A stretch of 64,000 nt of DNA from a virus. Location: the IMG/VR virus record IMGVR_UViG_3300044712_000991, positions 62,001 through 126,000 of that record; one strand, written 5' to 3'. Under the pieces are notes generated by a model. It was not told where the DNA came from, ran no database searches, and worked only from the letters and a program-made list of their open reading frames with translations. How positions within the stretch are numbered: position 1 is the stretch's first letter; each line of letters starts with the position of its first letter. Shown one piece after another: positions 37,901 to 46,211 of this stretch. The translations under genes and the position numbers were made by a program.

Positions 37901-40900
37901 TAGATGTAGATGTTATGGTACTCCATGTCAGACGATAGGCGAACGATGCTTCTATAAGAGGGAACCCCGTGTAGTCCCACGCGGATAGATTTTCCGCCTC
38001 GGCTGCCGCTAGAGATGTGTACGTGGCTCTCCCCGGTATGATGGTATACGCGGCACTCCCCGAGAGGTTCGTGAACAACAGATACGAGTTCACCCACCGG
38101 ACTAATCCACCTCCACCACCTCCCGTAGCATCTATGAGTGCACCACTGTTATCCCACTGAATCCAGTTGGTTGCCGTGTTGTACTTAAACGGTACGCTAC
38201 TTGATGTCCACGCCCAGACCGTGGGTGCTGTTCTGTACATCACGGTGTACACAGGGAGAGTACCATTTTGGTCTGTCAAAGCTGGTAAACTGTGTACAAT
38301 ATCCTCATCTGCAATTACCGTGGCACTCACCCCAAACGTTTTAGCCGCATCATTATCGGTATCCACCGTAAGGCCGGATAACGCTCCTGCGGTAACAACC
38401 TGTGTTCCGTTTGTAGAGTGCTCGTAGTAATGGCTACGCCTATCGATGAGAACCGTGTGGCGTTCATCTCCGATCCAGTACTTGGGTACACTGCCCGAGT
38501 TCCACAAAATCTCAGCCACGGGTACTACAGTCGATAGCAGAGACCACGGAGAACTCGATACGCTGAGAGTACCTGCGGTGTCATCGATATAGATGAAGTT
38601 CTGCCCCTGGGTGAGCGGTGCCAACGATATGTTCTTAGAACCCGTTATCGTGTGCTTCAAGCCCATTCGCCAATAACTCCATGTGCTGCTCACAGGAGCC
38701 ACGGTGAACACTGAACTCCCATCGAACGAAAGCGTGGTCTCGGTCTGGTTGAGGAACCCATAGCGCCCAATGTTTGCAAAATCTGCACGGGAGAGCAAGG
38801 TCAGGTCGGCAGCAGCACGGTCAGACACTTCCTGTACCACGGAGGCCGAGATGGAGTTCATGCGGGTCACGATGTTGCCCGACACGAACTGGGCGTTCAC
38901 CTTGGTCTCCATGGTGGACACCATGTTCCCACTCACGAACTGCGCGTTTACCTGAGATTCGAAACCCGTGTGACCTGATGTAGCGTACGAGAGATTCTGG
39001 AGTTCGTTGTGGTACTCATGAATAGAGGAACTCACGCTATTGATGCGGGTCACTAGGTTACCACTCACAAACTGTGCGTTCGTCTGCGATTCAAACCCTG
39101 TGTGACCTGATGTAGCGTACGAGAGATTCTGGAGTTCGTTATGATATTCGTGGATTGATGCGCTCACATTGTTGATGCGCGTCACGAGATTGCCACTGAC
39201 GAACTGAGCATTCGTTTGCGATTCGAACCCCGTATGACCAGAAGCAGCATATGTCAGGTTCGACAGACCCGCGTGATCGGTGATGACCGCAGGCAAGGCC
39301 GCGAAGCGGGCATTGATACCCGAACTCACGTACTGTGCATCCGCCGCCGACTGAAATCCCGTATGGCCGCTGGAAGCGTAGTCGAGGTTCAGGAGAGCCG
39401 CGTGATTGGTGGTACCCCCACCAACGGATGCGGATGTCCACCGCGCATTACCTGCATTGTCGGAGGCCACGAGGTAGTACCCCGCGACAGCACCCGAAGC
39501 CATCTGTAGGCGTTGGGTGTTAACCGATCCCGTGACGGTCACACCCCCCTGGAAAGTCTGCGAGGAGGTGAAGGTGTTTCCTACTCCAGTGCCAGCGAAA
39601 CCCGTATGACCCGCCGAGGCGTAATCAAGTTGAGTAAGCTCCGAGTGAGCCACGACGCTCGATGTCGGGAGAGCCGATATGCGTGCGTTGATCCCTGAAC
39701 TCACATACTGCGCATTGGCAGAAGATTCAAAGCCCGTATGACCGGAGGAAGCGTAGTCGAGTGCTGTGAGGGATGAGTGGACTGTCACGACCGCAGGTAG
39801 AGCGTTGAATCGTGCGTTGATCCCTGAACTCACATACTGTGCATTTGCTTGGGACTCAAAACCCGTATGACCCGAGGTAGCGTATGCTAGGTTCTGAAGT
39901 TCATTGTGGTACTCATGAATAGAGGAACTCACGCCATTGATGCGGGTGACGAGATTGCCACTGACGAACTGGGCATTGGTTTGCGATTCAAACCCCGTAT
40001 GACCGGAAGAAGCGTACGAAAGGTTTTGGAGTTCATTGTGATACTCATGTATCGAGGAACTCACACCATTGATACGGGTCACGAGATTACCCGACACAAA
40101 CTGAGCATTCGTTTGCGACTCGAATCCCGTGTGTCCCGAGGATGCGTAGGTCAGGTTCGATAGGGCTGCATGATCGGTGATAACGGATGGCAAGGCATTG
40201 AAACGAGAGTTGATACCCGAACTGACGTACTGAGCATTCGCTTGAGACTCAAACCCCGTATGCCCCGATGCAGTGTACGATAGGTTCTGGAGTTCGTTGT
40301 GATACTCATGGATCGAGGAACTCACGCTATTGATGCGCGTCACAAGGTTCCCCGATACAAACTGAGCATTCGCCTCGGACTCAAAACCCGTATGACCCGA
40401 TGAGGCGTACGACAGCCCTTGCAGACTAGCGTGTGGTATGCTGCTCGATGTGAAGTGTATGGAGGTATCGAGGACATGCTGCGCCACGCTCGCACTGAGC
40501 GCTTGCAGACCTATCGAGGTCGCCACGGCAGATGAGGATACGAGTTGTAGTGTGGCTTGTGTGCCGACCAAACTGCCTGACACGAGGTTCAGCGTATAGA
40601 TGGTGCTGTCCAAACTGCTCGACACGAGTTGCAGGGTAGCCTGGGTGCTGACAAGACTTCCACTGATGGACATCACGAGCAGGGAGGTGCTGTCTACACT
40701 GCCCGAGAGGAGTGCGAGTGCCTGTTGCGTGCTTACGAGGCTCCCCGACACCACTGCTAGTGTGTACCACGCGGCATCCACCGAGGAACTCACAAGTTGG
40801 AGCTCGACTGAACTAGCGAACCCCGTGTGACCCGAGGAGGTGTAGTCCAGGTGTGCGAGGAGTTCGTGGGCTCCTCCCGCTATGCTACCCGTAAAGGGCA

Positions 40901-41063
40901 GTCCCACAGGCCCCTGGGGTCCAGGGGGACCCTGTACCCCGACCTGGATCACATGGGGGACCACGATGCTATTTGGTCGGACTTCAACCACTGTATTGGC
41001 GACACTCAATTGATTGGCGGTGACCAATTCAGGCGAGTTGATTTCGACATTGATGGTGGGCAT
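34971..41063 (-). CDS. giant tail fibre with twenty SGHTGF repeats, 2030 aa
   Basis: The longest gene. The N-terminus has a short collagen-like run (GPPGPQGPVG at about residue 49). Twenty copies of a repeat centred on Y-A-x-S/A-G-H-T-G-F follow, alternating with S-S-S-I-H-E-Y-H-N-E-L-Q-N-L segments that look like short trimeric coiled-coil linkers. A paralogue of the 290-residue domain of the 1366-residue fibre lies near the middle (LLSRADFANIGRYGFLNQ onwards). The C-terminal 110 residues form a distinct tip. No ribosome binding site is seen at its ATG. It is a long fibre likely to bind the host surface; the repeats give scope for length change by recombination. Confidence 0.85.
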   Translation of the reverse strand: MPTINVEINSPELVTANQLSVANTVVEVRPNSIVVPHVIQVGVQGPPGPQGPVGLPFTGSIAGGAHELLAHLDYTSSGHTGFASSVELQLVSSSVDAAWYTLAVVSGSLVSTQQALALLSGSVDSTSLLVMSISGSLVSTQATLQLVSSSLDSTIYTLNLVSGSLVGTQATLQLVSSSAVATSIGLQALSASVAQHVLDTSIHFTSSSIPHASLQGLSYASSGHTGFESEANAQFVSGNLVTRINSVSSSIHEYHNELQNLSYTASGHTGFESQANAQYVSSGINSRFNALPSVITDHAALSNLTYASSGHTGFESQTNAQFVSGNLVTRINGVSSSIHEYHNELQNLSYASSGHTGFESQTNAQFVSGNLVTRINGVSSSIHEYHNELQNLAYATSGHTGFESQANAQYVSSGINARFNALPAVVTVHSSLTALDYASSGHTGFESSANAQYVSSGINARISALPTSSVVAHSELTQLDYASAGHTGFAGTGVGNTFTSSQTFQGGVTVTGSVNTQRLQMASGAVAGYYLVASDNAGNARWTSASVGGGTTNHAALLNLDYASSGHTGFQSAADAQYVSSGINARFAALPAVITDHAGLSNLTYAASGHTGFESQTNAQFVSGNLVTRINNVSASIHEYHNELQNLSYATSGHTGFESQTNAQFVSGNLVTRINSVSSSIHEYHNELQNLSYATSGHTGFESQVNAQFVSGNMVSTMETKVNAQFVSGNIVTRMNSISASVVQEVSDRAAADLTLLSRADFANIGRYGFLNQTETTLSFDGSSVFTVAPVSSTWSYWRMGLKHTITGSKNISLAPLTQGQNFIYIDDTAGTLSVSSSPWSLLSTVVPVAEILWNSGSVPKYWIGDERHTVLIDRRSHYYEHSTNGTQVVTAGALSGLTVDTDNDAAKTFGVSATVIADEDIVHSLPALTDQNGTLPVYTVMYRTAPTVWAWTSSSVPFKYNTATNWIQWDNSGALIDATGGGGGGLVRWVNSYLLFTNLSGSAAYTIIPGRATYTSLAAAEAENLSAWDYTGFPLIEASFAYRLTWSTITSTSTGQCRLAATPTFLSIGSVNTVGSGAAIDHNSLTTLQGGLYPSEYYHLSSEEYSGNLANRQVTVGGLRVTGSVTVSGSLAVLGTLSGDGSLLTNVTGSLTKDHAGLTNLAYATSGHTGFQSSADAQYVSSGINARFNALPAVVTVHSSLSALDYASSGHTGFESSANAQYVSSGINSRFNALPAVITDHAGLSNLTYASSGHTGFESQTNAQFVSGNLVTRINNVSASIHEYHNELQNLSYATSGHTGFESQTNAQFVSGNLVTRINGVSSSIHEYHNELQNLAYATSGHTGFQSSADAQYVSSGINSRFNALPAVVTVHSGLTALDYASSGHTGFESSDHAQYVSSGINSRFAGLPAVITDHAGLSNLPYATSGHTGFAGTAVSNTFIPIQHISGGVVVSGSLSIGNFSNYTPYSAWSMRATANTLALAWPASSGWAIAQENEAVLMDALDSSGNVIGTYNRAMIPDTVTGAPTTLSGAYIGAYSTVQNRSTKAMTGSTIQMIGHRVEVAFWGATGNHNQVAGEYITVSNGLGAPATITTAYGLYIDPVKTADISNAYGLYIPGTSDLNIVGGWLGVGNTAAPTDPLVVTGRTKITGDLVVTGSVRFSSSIIGDGALLTNVTGSLTKDHAGLTNLAYATSGHTGFAGTDVVNAFSAGQRITGNLQVTGSVYISSALTAGVADVPTNHTLFIGNTGIFRIARNSGEYLDVQTTSSYVTSMAYGKAFQIGTTQGYTVEFMQSGSLAGYVATTKQLVWNYAAVFTTSSQTQYDVSNYYKTTVAADGSTTIDVVGSVGSLTIQPAGNLLLGTASTDSTTIGRTDVVGTQPVSIYSGGRETGRWESGWTKFMGNVHVPSGSVNVSGSLTVQGSQMNIPRSITVDSPVSGDNITWFRTPNPLFISEIAYVLTGGSPVTASVYYGASRASGTLVGTTIVTSTTNPQIVRSFSASAIPSGSVVWLAISGSVGAAVTSFHCDMYF

Positions 41064-41078
41064 AAGGTAGTCTGAACG

Positions 41079-41465
41079 TTATGGGCGTGTCACAGCAGGG
41101 CGTATCCAGGCATCGCCTTGAAGGATACGTATTTCGGAGGCTCCGATGTAAAGTTTCATGTCCCACACTGCGCGGATATACGGCATACTGGCTGTCTGAG
41201 AGGCGGTCAGGGACAGAACAACCGATCCAGATGAGCCAGCACTTCCGGTAACAACACCGCTACTGCTCGATCCAAAGTTCACACCGAACTCCGCGAGCAC
41301 GCTTGGGTTGTTGTAGAAATCACGAATCTGAGCCCGACAAGTATAGCCTGTCAAGTCCATCGGGACTAGCGTCGGGTCGGAAACAGATAGGGGTACCTGA
41401 AGTGTCAGAGGAAGTTCGAAGGTCGCGCCTTGGTCTATCGTGATGTCATATTTTCCTGCTGGCAT
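41079..41465 (-). CDS. small fibre-associated beta-sandwich protein, 128 aa
   Basis: The ATG at 41465 with AGAGGAC is used. MPAGKYDITIDQGATFELPL followed by VPMDLTGYTCRAQIRDFYN is a pattern often seen in short phage proteins encoded next to tail fibres or upper baseplate proteins. It is probably an Ig-like fibre attachment or chaperone protein. It lies between the holin and the giant fibre genes. Confidence 0.6.
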   Translation of the reverse strand: MPAGKYDITIDQGATFELPLTLQVPLSVSDPTLVPMDLTGYTCRAQIRDFYNNPSVLAEFGVNFGSSSSGVVTGSAGSSGSVVLSLTASQTASMPYIRAVWDMKLYIGASEIRILQGDAWIRPAVTRP

Positions 41466-41466
41466 A

Positions 41467-41991
41467 CTAGTCCTCTGATTTTCTACGCATCCCCTTGGTC
41501 TTCCACTCACCAAACTTCACATACACTCTGAGTTTGTCAAGCAACCAGTTGGGGAATGGGATGTTCAGGAGAGTGCACGAATTTTCAACAACGGATATCG
41601 CCTCGGTCATCGCGAGCCACATCAAGGCCGCCTTGTCCAAGGACAGGAAACCGAAGATCGCGCTATTCACATACTCCAGGGAATGAAATGTGGCTATGAT
41701 GATACAGTAGAACAGGAGCTTTATCAGACCGTTCCTGAACGCCGAGGAACTGAGGGTGCGTTTGCGTAGTGCCACCCACACACCCGTAACCTGATCAACA
41801 AGCACGAGACCCACGAGCACGGAGAGACCGATGAGGTTCTCGTGAATGAGATACTCCACAGCGCCCAACATGAACACCAGGGCAGTTTTGACCCACGAGA
41901 GGTCTATTGCCGCATCCCAGGCTTTCTGTATAGGTAACAGCAGTAGACGGGTGTAGGACATGGTTGTCATAGTGTATTCCGATGTACACAT
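41467..41991 (-). CDS. phage holin (Phage_holin_4-like), 174 aa
   Basis: The ATG at 41991 follows a perfect GGAGGT, so it is preferred over one 15 bases upstream. Hydrophobic segments: ALVFMLGAVEYLIHENLIGL, SVLVGLVLVDQVTGVWVAL, LIKLLFYCIIIATFHSLEYV and a later one. The D-x-x-T-G-V-W-V-A-L followed by a basic turn is characteristic of the Phage_holin_4 / toxin-secretion holin family. It would permeabilise the inner membrane at lysis. No endolysin is directly adjacent. The C-terminus is basic. Confidence 0.8.
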   Translation of the reverse strand: MCTSEYTMTTMSYTRLLLLPIQKAWDAAIDLSWVKTALVFMLGAVEYLIHENLIGLSVLVGLVLVDQVTGVWVALRKRTLSSSAFRNGLIKLLFYCIIIATFHSLEYVNSAIFGFLSLDKAALMWLAMTEAISVVENSCTLLNIPFPNWLLDKLRVYVKFGEWKTKGMRRKSED

Positions 41992-42062
41992 GAAATATAC
42001 CTCCATCCACCCAGTTTTGACAGCCCTACTGGGAGCAGAGTACGAAACAGGTTATCCGCAGG

Positions 42063-43445
42063 TTAGTTCTTAACCATCAACACACCTGCCGATGTTTTGT
42101 AGAGCATTCCAGAGGTTAATCCGGCAGTACCCGCAGCCGTATCATCAGCGTAAGTAGGAAGACCTCCGATATATCCACTGTCTCCGCGTATCTTGAATAC
42201 TGTGTTTGCAAGTAGAGTGTCATTTGTGGCGGGGAGTATTGGTTCGTACCCGTTCACGTATATCTTATCCTGCGGAGGCTTGAACCTCCATCCAGCGTAT
42301 CCAGATGGAGCCCCGCCCACGAACCATGTATCATACGGCCCAGGATACTGTGCAGGTTTGAATAGCGTCCCATCCGCGCCATTTTGTGCGGAGACTATGA
42401 CGTTGTTCGTTCCTCCGACGTTTGCCAAGTCAAACCAATATCCTGAGTTGCCTGTCATGGTGATGATGAGATTTGCCGATCCACCATCGATTTTCACCCC
42501 CGTGTCGGTGGTGTTTTGTACTATGCCTGTGATGACTTGACCAACGGCACGTATCTCCACGCCGATAGGACCAGTGGCCGAAATGTCCGAGATAGAGTTG
42601 CACCCCACACCCGCATCGATGAGCATCCCCCATCCCGTTGCGGTCGTGGCATGAATGTCCGATCCGAAGATCACGCCGCTGTAACAGATGTGGACCGCCC
42701 CAGTGTCGTTCAGATACCCATTGTATTGCGAGAGGTGCATCGGGGACATGACCTTGATGCCCCAGGCTTTGTTCTGATACGACAACATCCCCGAAACTTC
42801 AATATCACCGGGACCATCAAATCTCCACCCATTGCCATCGTTGAAGATGGTTTTGATGCGACCCACAAACGCCTCTTGATCTTCCGAGGGGTTGTTGTAA
42901 CTTGCTACACCGCCCCACTCCGTATACAGTCCATCCTTTTTCGCATTCTGTATTGTCACATCGAATATCTTGAACCTCTTTCCATACACTCTCACACCAT
43001 ACCCCGAGTCGGGGTTTGAAGCCTTGTTCGCATCTATGGTCATGTGAGAGATTTCAAAGTCCACATTCCCGCCGAAGGTAGATGTTCCAGTCCAGGTATA
43101 GAATGAATCTGATTGCACGACGGCTCTATTTGATCCTGCACGTGACTTAAGGGTAGTGAGATTAAATCCAGCGCCCCTAAGTTTCACACGACTTTTGATT
43201 TTCACATTGGCGATGTATGTGCCAGAAGGAATGTAGACCACACCACCACCTACCGCGTATGCTGTGTTGATTGCAGTCTGTATGGACGCAGAATCCGATG
43301 CCACACCATTTCCCACCGCTCCATAATCTAGCACGTTGTAGATTTTGAGATTTGCGGTATTACCGCCACCGCCTCTCCGCATAATACCATCCCCGTAGGA
43401 TAGGGAGGCGCAGAAAACAAACAGAAGTATGAGTAGTCGCTTCAT
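42063..43445 (-). CDS. secreted pectate-lyase-like beta-helix protein
   Basis: The ATG at 43445 gives a canonical signal peptide (MKRLLILLFVFCASLSYG, cleavage near residue 18-20) and has GAGG upstream. Residues about 38-75 match Pectate_lyase_3: NVLDYGAVGNGVASDSASIQ, then AINTAYAVGGGVVYIPSGTY. The rest reads as a parallel beta-helix with Asn/Gly turns. The C-terminus (AGLTSGMLYKTSAGVLMV) resembles a motif common at phage tail-spike ends. Such enzymes degrade surface polysaccharide. A Sec signal on a probable depolymerase is unusual, since tail spikes are assembled in the cytoplasm. Confidence 0.78.
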   Translation of the reverse strand: MKRLLILLFVFCASLSYGDGIMRRGGGGNTANLKIYNVLDYGAVGNGVASDSASIQTAINTAYAVGGGVVYIPSGTYIANVKIKSRVKLRGAGFNLTTLKSRAGSNRAVVQSDSFYTWTGTSTFGGNVDFEISHMTIDANKASNPDSGYGVRVYGKRFKIFDVTIQNAKKDGLYTEWGGVASYNNPSEDQEAFVGRIKTIFNDGNGWRFDGPGDIEVSGMLSYQNKAWGIKVMSPMHLSQYNGYLNDTGAVHICYSGVIFGSDIHATTATGWGMLIDAGVGCNSISDISATGPIGVEIRAVGQVITGIVQNTTDTGVKIDGGSANLIITMTGNSGYWFDLANVGGTNNVIVSAQNGADGTLFKPAQYPGPYDTWFVGGAPSGYAGWRFKPPQDKIYVNGYEPILPATNDTLLANTVFKIRGDSGYIGGLPTYADDTAAGTAGLTSGMLYKTSAGVLMVKN

Positions 43446-43486
43446 AGGAATCCTCAATGTCTTGCAGATGTAGTGTGGGACGACAG

Positions 43487-43843
43487 TTATTCAATGGTCA
43501 CCGTGAGTGGTACCTCCCCCTTTACCCTGTAGAACGTTTGGTCTCGCGTCAAAAACGGTCGGGCATCACCGTATGAACCACCAGTACCTGGGCGAATCGG
43601 AATAGCGTTTAGGCTGTCGTTACCGAAACATATCCACGCAGTTGTTGTTCCAGCAGTTGAATCTAGCGCCGCTGTGACTTTATTCCATCCGTTAGGAGTG
43701 GCGAAAAAGTTACTGTCTACCGCAAACGATGCCCCGCCGTACTTCGTGCGTGAGTACGGTTTGCCATAGCGTTCGACGTATGATTGCGGTATCGTAATAG
43801 ATACGCAGAGCATAAGCATAAGGACTACAGTGAATGCTTTCAT
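43487..43843 (-). CDS. secreted protein with signal peptide, 118 aa
   Basis: MKAFTVVLMLMLCVSITIPQS is a clear signal peptide; the mature part is about 95 residues with beta character (WNKVTAALDSTAGTTTAWICFG, QTFYRVKGEVPLTVTIE). TAGGAGAC precedes the ATG. It lies just before the secreted beta-helix gene, so the two may act together outside the cytoplasm. No family recognised. Confidence 0.7.
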   Translation of the reverse strand: MKAFTVVLMLMLCVSITIPQSYVERYGKPYSRTKYGGASFAVDSNFFATPNGWNKVTAALDSTAGTTTAWICFGNDSLNAIPIRPGTGGSYGDARPFLTRDQTFYRVKGEVPLTVTIE

Positions 43844-43868
43844 TACAGTCTCCTAGAAAGTGTATATC

Positions 43869-44423
43869 CTATCCACCCATACCAAGGCGTGTACCACGCA
43901 AACCCCGCGTAAGACTCCTGGGGAAGCCCACCTGCCCCGAGAACTGACCCTTCGGGGATATCCTGTCGAATGCTATGGCCTTCTTCAAAATAGGAACGGT
44001 CGCGTTGATGAACGAGAGTATGGAGCCGTTGGCGATTGAAGCGTAATCCTGCTGCTTCTTGCGCATGAGGCTGATGCCGTTATCATTGTACTCGAAGTGC
44101 ACCCCAGCCTCAAACCACTGGAGACGGATGCCCACGAAGAACTCCGCGCACATCATGACCGCCGTGGACAGCGCAGACTGTGGGTCTTCCGATGCAGGAT
44201 TAGCCGATCCTGCGTACAAGTCGGTCGAGGAGTAGGTGGTAATCACAGGGGGGAACATGTTGAAGTAGTTCAGTCCCAACCTGAAGTCCTCCCACAGTTC
44301 ATCGTTGCCCAACTGCCCTGGGAGGCGCATGGATGATCCCGATGCGAGTTGCGTTCGCATACTCATCCGACTCCGGAGCAAGTCTACGAAAAACTGCTGT
44401 TCCGTGGAAAGTTCGTATCCCAT
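43869..44423 (-). CDS. head/connector-region structural protein, 184 aa
   Basis: Follows the major capsid gene in transcription order and starts after the terminator at 44482. Helical and beta parts (TEQQFFVDLLRSRMSMRTQL, then LMRKKQQDYASIANGSILS and FINATVPILKKAIAF) resemble proteins encoded next to capsid genes in several large myoviruses. GAGGAACC supports the start. A head completion or neck role is likely by position. Confidence 0.65.
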   Translation of the reverse strand: MGYELSTEQQFFVDLLRSRMSMRTQLASGSSMRLPGQLGNDELWEDFRLGLNYFNMFPPVITTYSSTDLYAGSANPASEDPQSALSTAVMMCAEFFVGIRLQWFEAGVHFEYNDNGISLMRKKQQDYASIANGSILSFINATVPILKKAIAFDRISPKGQFSGQVGFPRSLTRGLRGTRLGMGG

Positions 44424-44481
44424 GGGGTTCCTCAGAATGTGGTCGCACTCGTACGAGTATGCGTACAGGGTGTACTGCGTG

Positions 44482-44527
44482 TTAGAAAGACAAAAGGGTT
44501 AACCTTTTTTGAAGGTTAACCCTTTTG
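44482..44527 (-). terminator. terminator after major capsid gene
   Basis: A long perfect stem (arms 44491-44506 and 44512-44527; CAAAAGGGTTAACCTT with its complement) around a short loop; on the minus strand the arm ends in TTTTG and a pyrimidine-rich run. It lies 42 bp after the capsid stop and before the next gene, closing the scaffold-decoration-capsid unit. Confidence 0.8.
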
Positions 44528-44568
44528 AAAGGTTACTACGGTTCAACTTCGGACTGCCGCATCACCCA

Positions 44569-45516
44569 TTACTGGCTGATGGTGCCGGAGTGTGTACCGC
44601 GTGCCACGCCGTTTGCGACCAGCGCCGCCATACCGATCTCTTCGTAGGCCACGTAACCAATCGAGGCCTGCTTCGGAGCATCATCCGGCATGAGGATCAG
44701 TTCGGTACGGACAGGCATCACACCGAAGAAGCGGGGCTCCGCAAGGGAGTACACGCTACCACGCTGGATGAGGCGGCTGACGATGAGGTCAATCCCCCAG
44801 ATCGAGCCGTACAGGCCGGTCTCAAGGACTTCACGCAACGACACCGGATCGAGGTCCTTGGTGGACCACACGCGGATATCCGCGAACGAACGGAAGCGCA
44901 TGAGGAACGCGTACTGAGGCAGATCGTTGTCCATCACACTCGTGCTCAGGTCGTTCAGGAACGTCTTGGACGCACCGGCCGCACCGACCACGTACGGAAC
45001 TGCGGTCGTGTTGCCAGCGGTGGTGGCGTTCAGGAGGGCGATGAACTGAAGGTCTTCCTGCTCCTGCACGGAAATCTTCAACGCCTCTTGGGTACGATCG
45101 AGGATGTTGAAGCGCCGTTGCTGGATTTCGCTCAGACGGATGTTGGCATCCGCGAAGATTTCCCAGGTTGTGGGCTCAACGTACGTGCCGTTGATGTCCA
45201 CCTGGTTCACTGCGCCCTGCTTGGCCACCACGAACGCCGCGATCTGGGACTTGATGTCCTTATCGTAGCGGACGATCTGACCCTGTGCCAGGATGTCGAT
45301 CTCCAGGAACTTCCGAGCCACACCGACGTAGTCGAGTTGCTCGCGGATCGGGACTGCCATCTGCGCACCGACTGCCTGCCGACCTGCTTCGGTCTGGAGG
45401 GCATCGAATACCTGGTCAACGCCCATTGCGGCGTCGTTGTACGTCTGGTACGCATCGTTCATCGGGGCATCGCTCGATGTGGTGGCAAACCCTGCTTGGG
45501 GTTGGTTCTTGCTCAT
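44569..45516 (-). CDS. major capsid protein, 315 aa
   Basis: The sequence fits an HK97-fold capsid: an N-terminal arm, then IREQLDYVGVARKFLEIDIL, the E-loop-like VRYDKDIKSQIAAFVVAKQG, TWEIFADANIRLSEIQQRR with a spine helix NILDRTQEALKISVQEQEDL and a C-terminal A-domain-like portion. The lack of a long cleavable delta domain agrees with a separate scaffold gene upstream. AGAGAGGTAGATC precedes the start, the same leader pattern as the decoration gene. It is flanked by a hairpin-rich 125-bp leader and a strong terminator. Confidence 0.88.
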   Translation of the reverse strand: MSKNQPQAGFATTSSDAPMNDAYQTYNDAAMGVDQVFDALQTEAGRQAVGAQMAVPIREQLDYVGVARKFLEIDILAQGQIVRYDKDIKSQIAAFVVAKQGAVNQVDINGTYVEPTTWEIFADANIRLSEIQQRRFNILDRTQEALKISVQEQEDLQFIALLNATTAGNTTAVPYVVGAAGASKTFLNDLSTSVMDNDLPQYAFLMRFRSFADIRVWSTKDLDPVSLREVLETGLYGSIWGIDLIVSRLIQRGSVYSLAEPRFFGVMPVRTELILMPDDAPKQASIGYVAYEEIGMAALVANGVARGTHSGTISQ

Positions 45517-45641
45517 GATCTACCTCTCTCATGTGATGATGGTGAATATGTCTGCGGGAGTACCGCAGTTATGGAACAGCGTGCAGCCATGGGGGTGGAG
45601 TTTACGGTACCCCACCCAGACCGTGTGGATCGCGCCGAGTG

Positions 45642-46115
45642 TTAGATGCGGAACAGCACGCCCAACGTGTAGTCGTTGGCGGCCGAAGGCACCTGGATGA
45701 CCTTGGCGATGACCGAGGCCGACCCCGGGTTGTTCGGTACACCCGATGCCACGGAGGCCGTGACAGTCAGGCGACCGAGGGAGTTCACCCACAGGCTCTG
45801 ACCGACCGAGGCGCTCTCGACATCGAGGGCATACGCACGCGTGGCGCTGGATGTAGCGACTTCCGTGCTGTGATTGATGTACACCTTGGTACCCGAACCG
45901 TAGATACCCGACAGCACAGACCCCGTTGGGGGTGCGCTCAGGTTGGTCGTCGGATCGGTGCCCATGAACAGTGCGTTGTCGCCGGAAGCCAGGGATGCCT
46001 CACCACTTGCATTGAGGGTGAAGAAGTTTCCCGGCTGCCAGCCAGTGGTGATCGTGGTCGCGGTGACCTTGAAGGTGTCCTTGGCGAACGTGCGTTGAAC
46101 CAGTACTTTACTCAT
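45642..46115 (-). CDS. capsid decoration/stabilisation protein, 157 aa
   Basis: A Ala/Thr/Ser-rich beta protein located between scaffold and major capsid genes, where decoration or head fibre proteins (for example DUF2190-like) sit. Segments NFFTLNASGEASLASGDNAL and SVGQSLWVNSLGRLTVTASV fit a small beta barrel. GAGAGGTATCAC gives a strong start. Likely a highly expressed head surface protein; the family call rests mainly on order and composition. Confidence 0.72.
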   Translation of the reverse strand: MSKVLVQRTFAKDTFKVTATTITTGWQPGNFFTLNASGEASLASGDNALFMGTDPTTNLSAPPTGSVLSGIYGSGTKVYINHSTEVATSSATRAYALDVESASVGQSLWVNSLGRLTVTASVASGVPNNPGSASVIAKVIQVPSAANDYTLGVLFRI

Positions 46116-46167
46116 GTGATACCTCTCTCAGAATGAAACAGTGGACGAGCGAACGACTTGTGTCTCA

Positions 46168-46197
46168 GGGTGACCCCCGCGCAAACGGAGGTCACCC
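46168..46197 (-). other. hairpin between scaffold and decoration genes
   Basis: Arms GGGTGACC (46168-46175) and GGTCACCC (46190-46197) can pair, in the 96-bp gap between the scaffold stop and decoration start. No T-run follows on the minus strand, so it is not a typical terminator. It may stabilise the abundant decoration/capsid mRNA or attenuate transcription. Confidence 0.5.
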
Positions 46198-46211
46198 GAC
46201 GAGCGTGCTTC

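Noticed and set aside
44509-45645. 378-residue plus-strand ORF opposite the major capsid gene
   Set aside because: Shadow of the capsid gene; it begins in the terminator stem.
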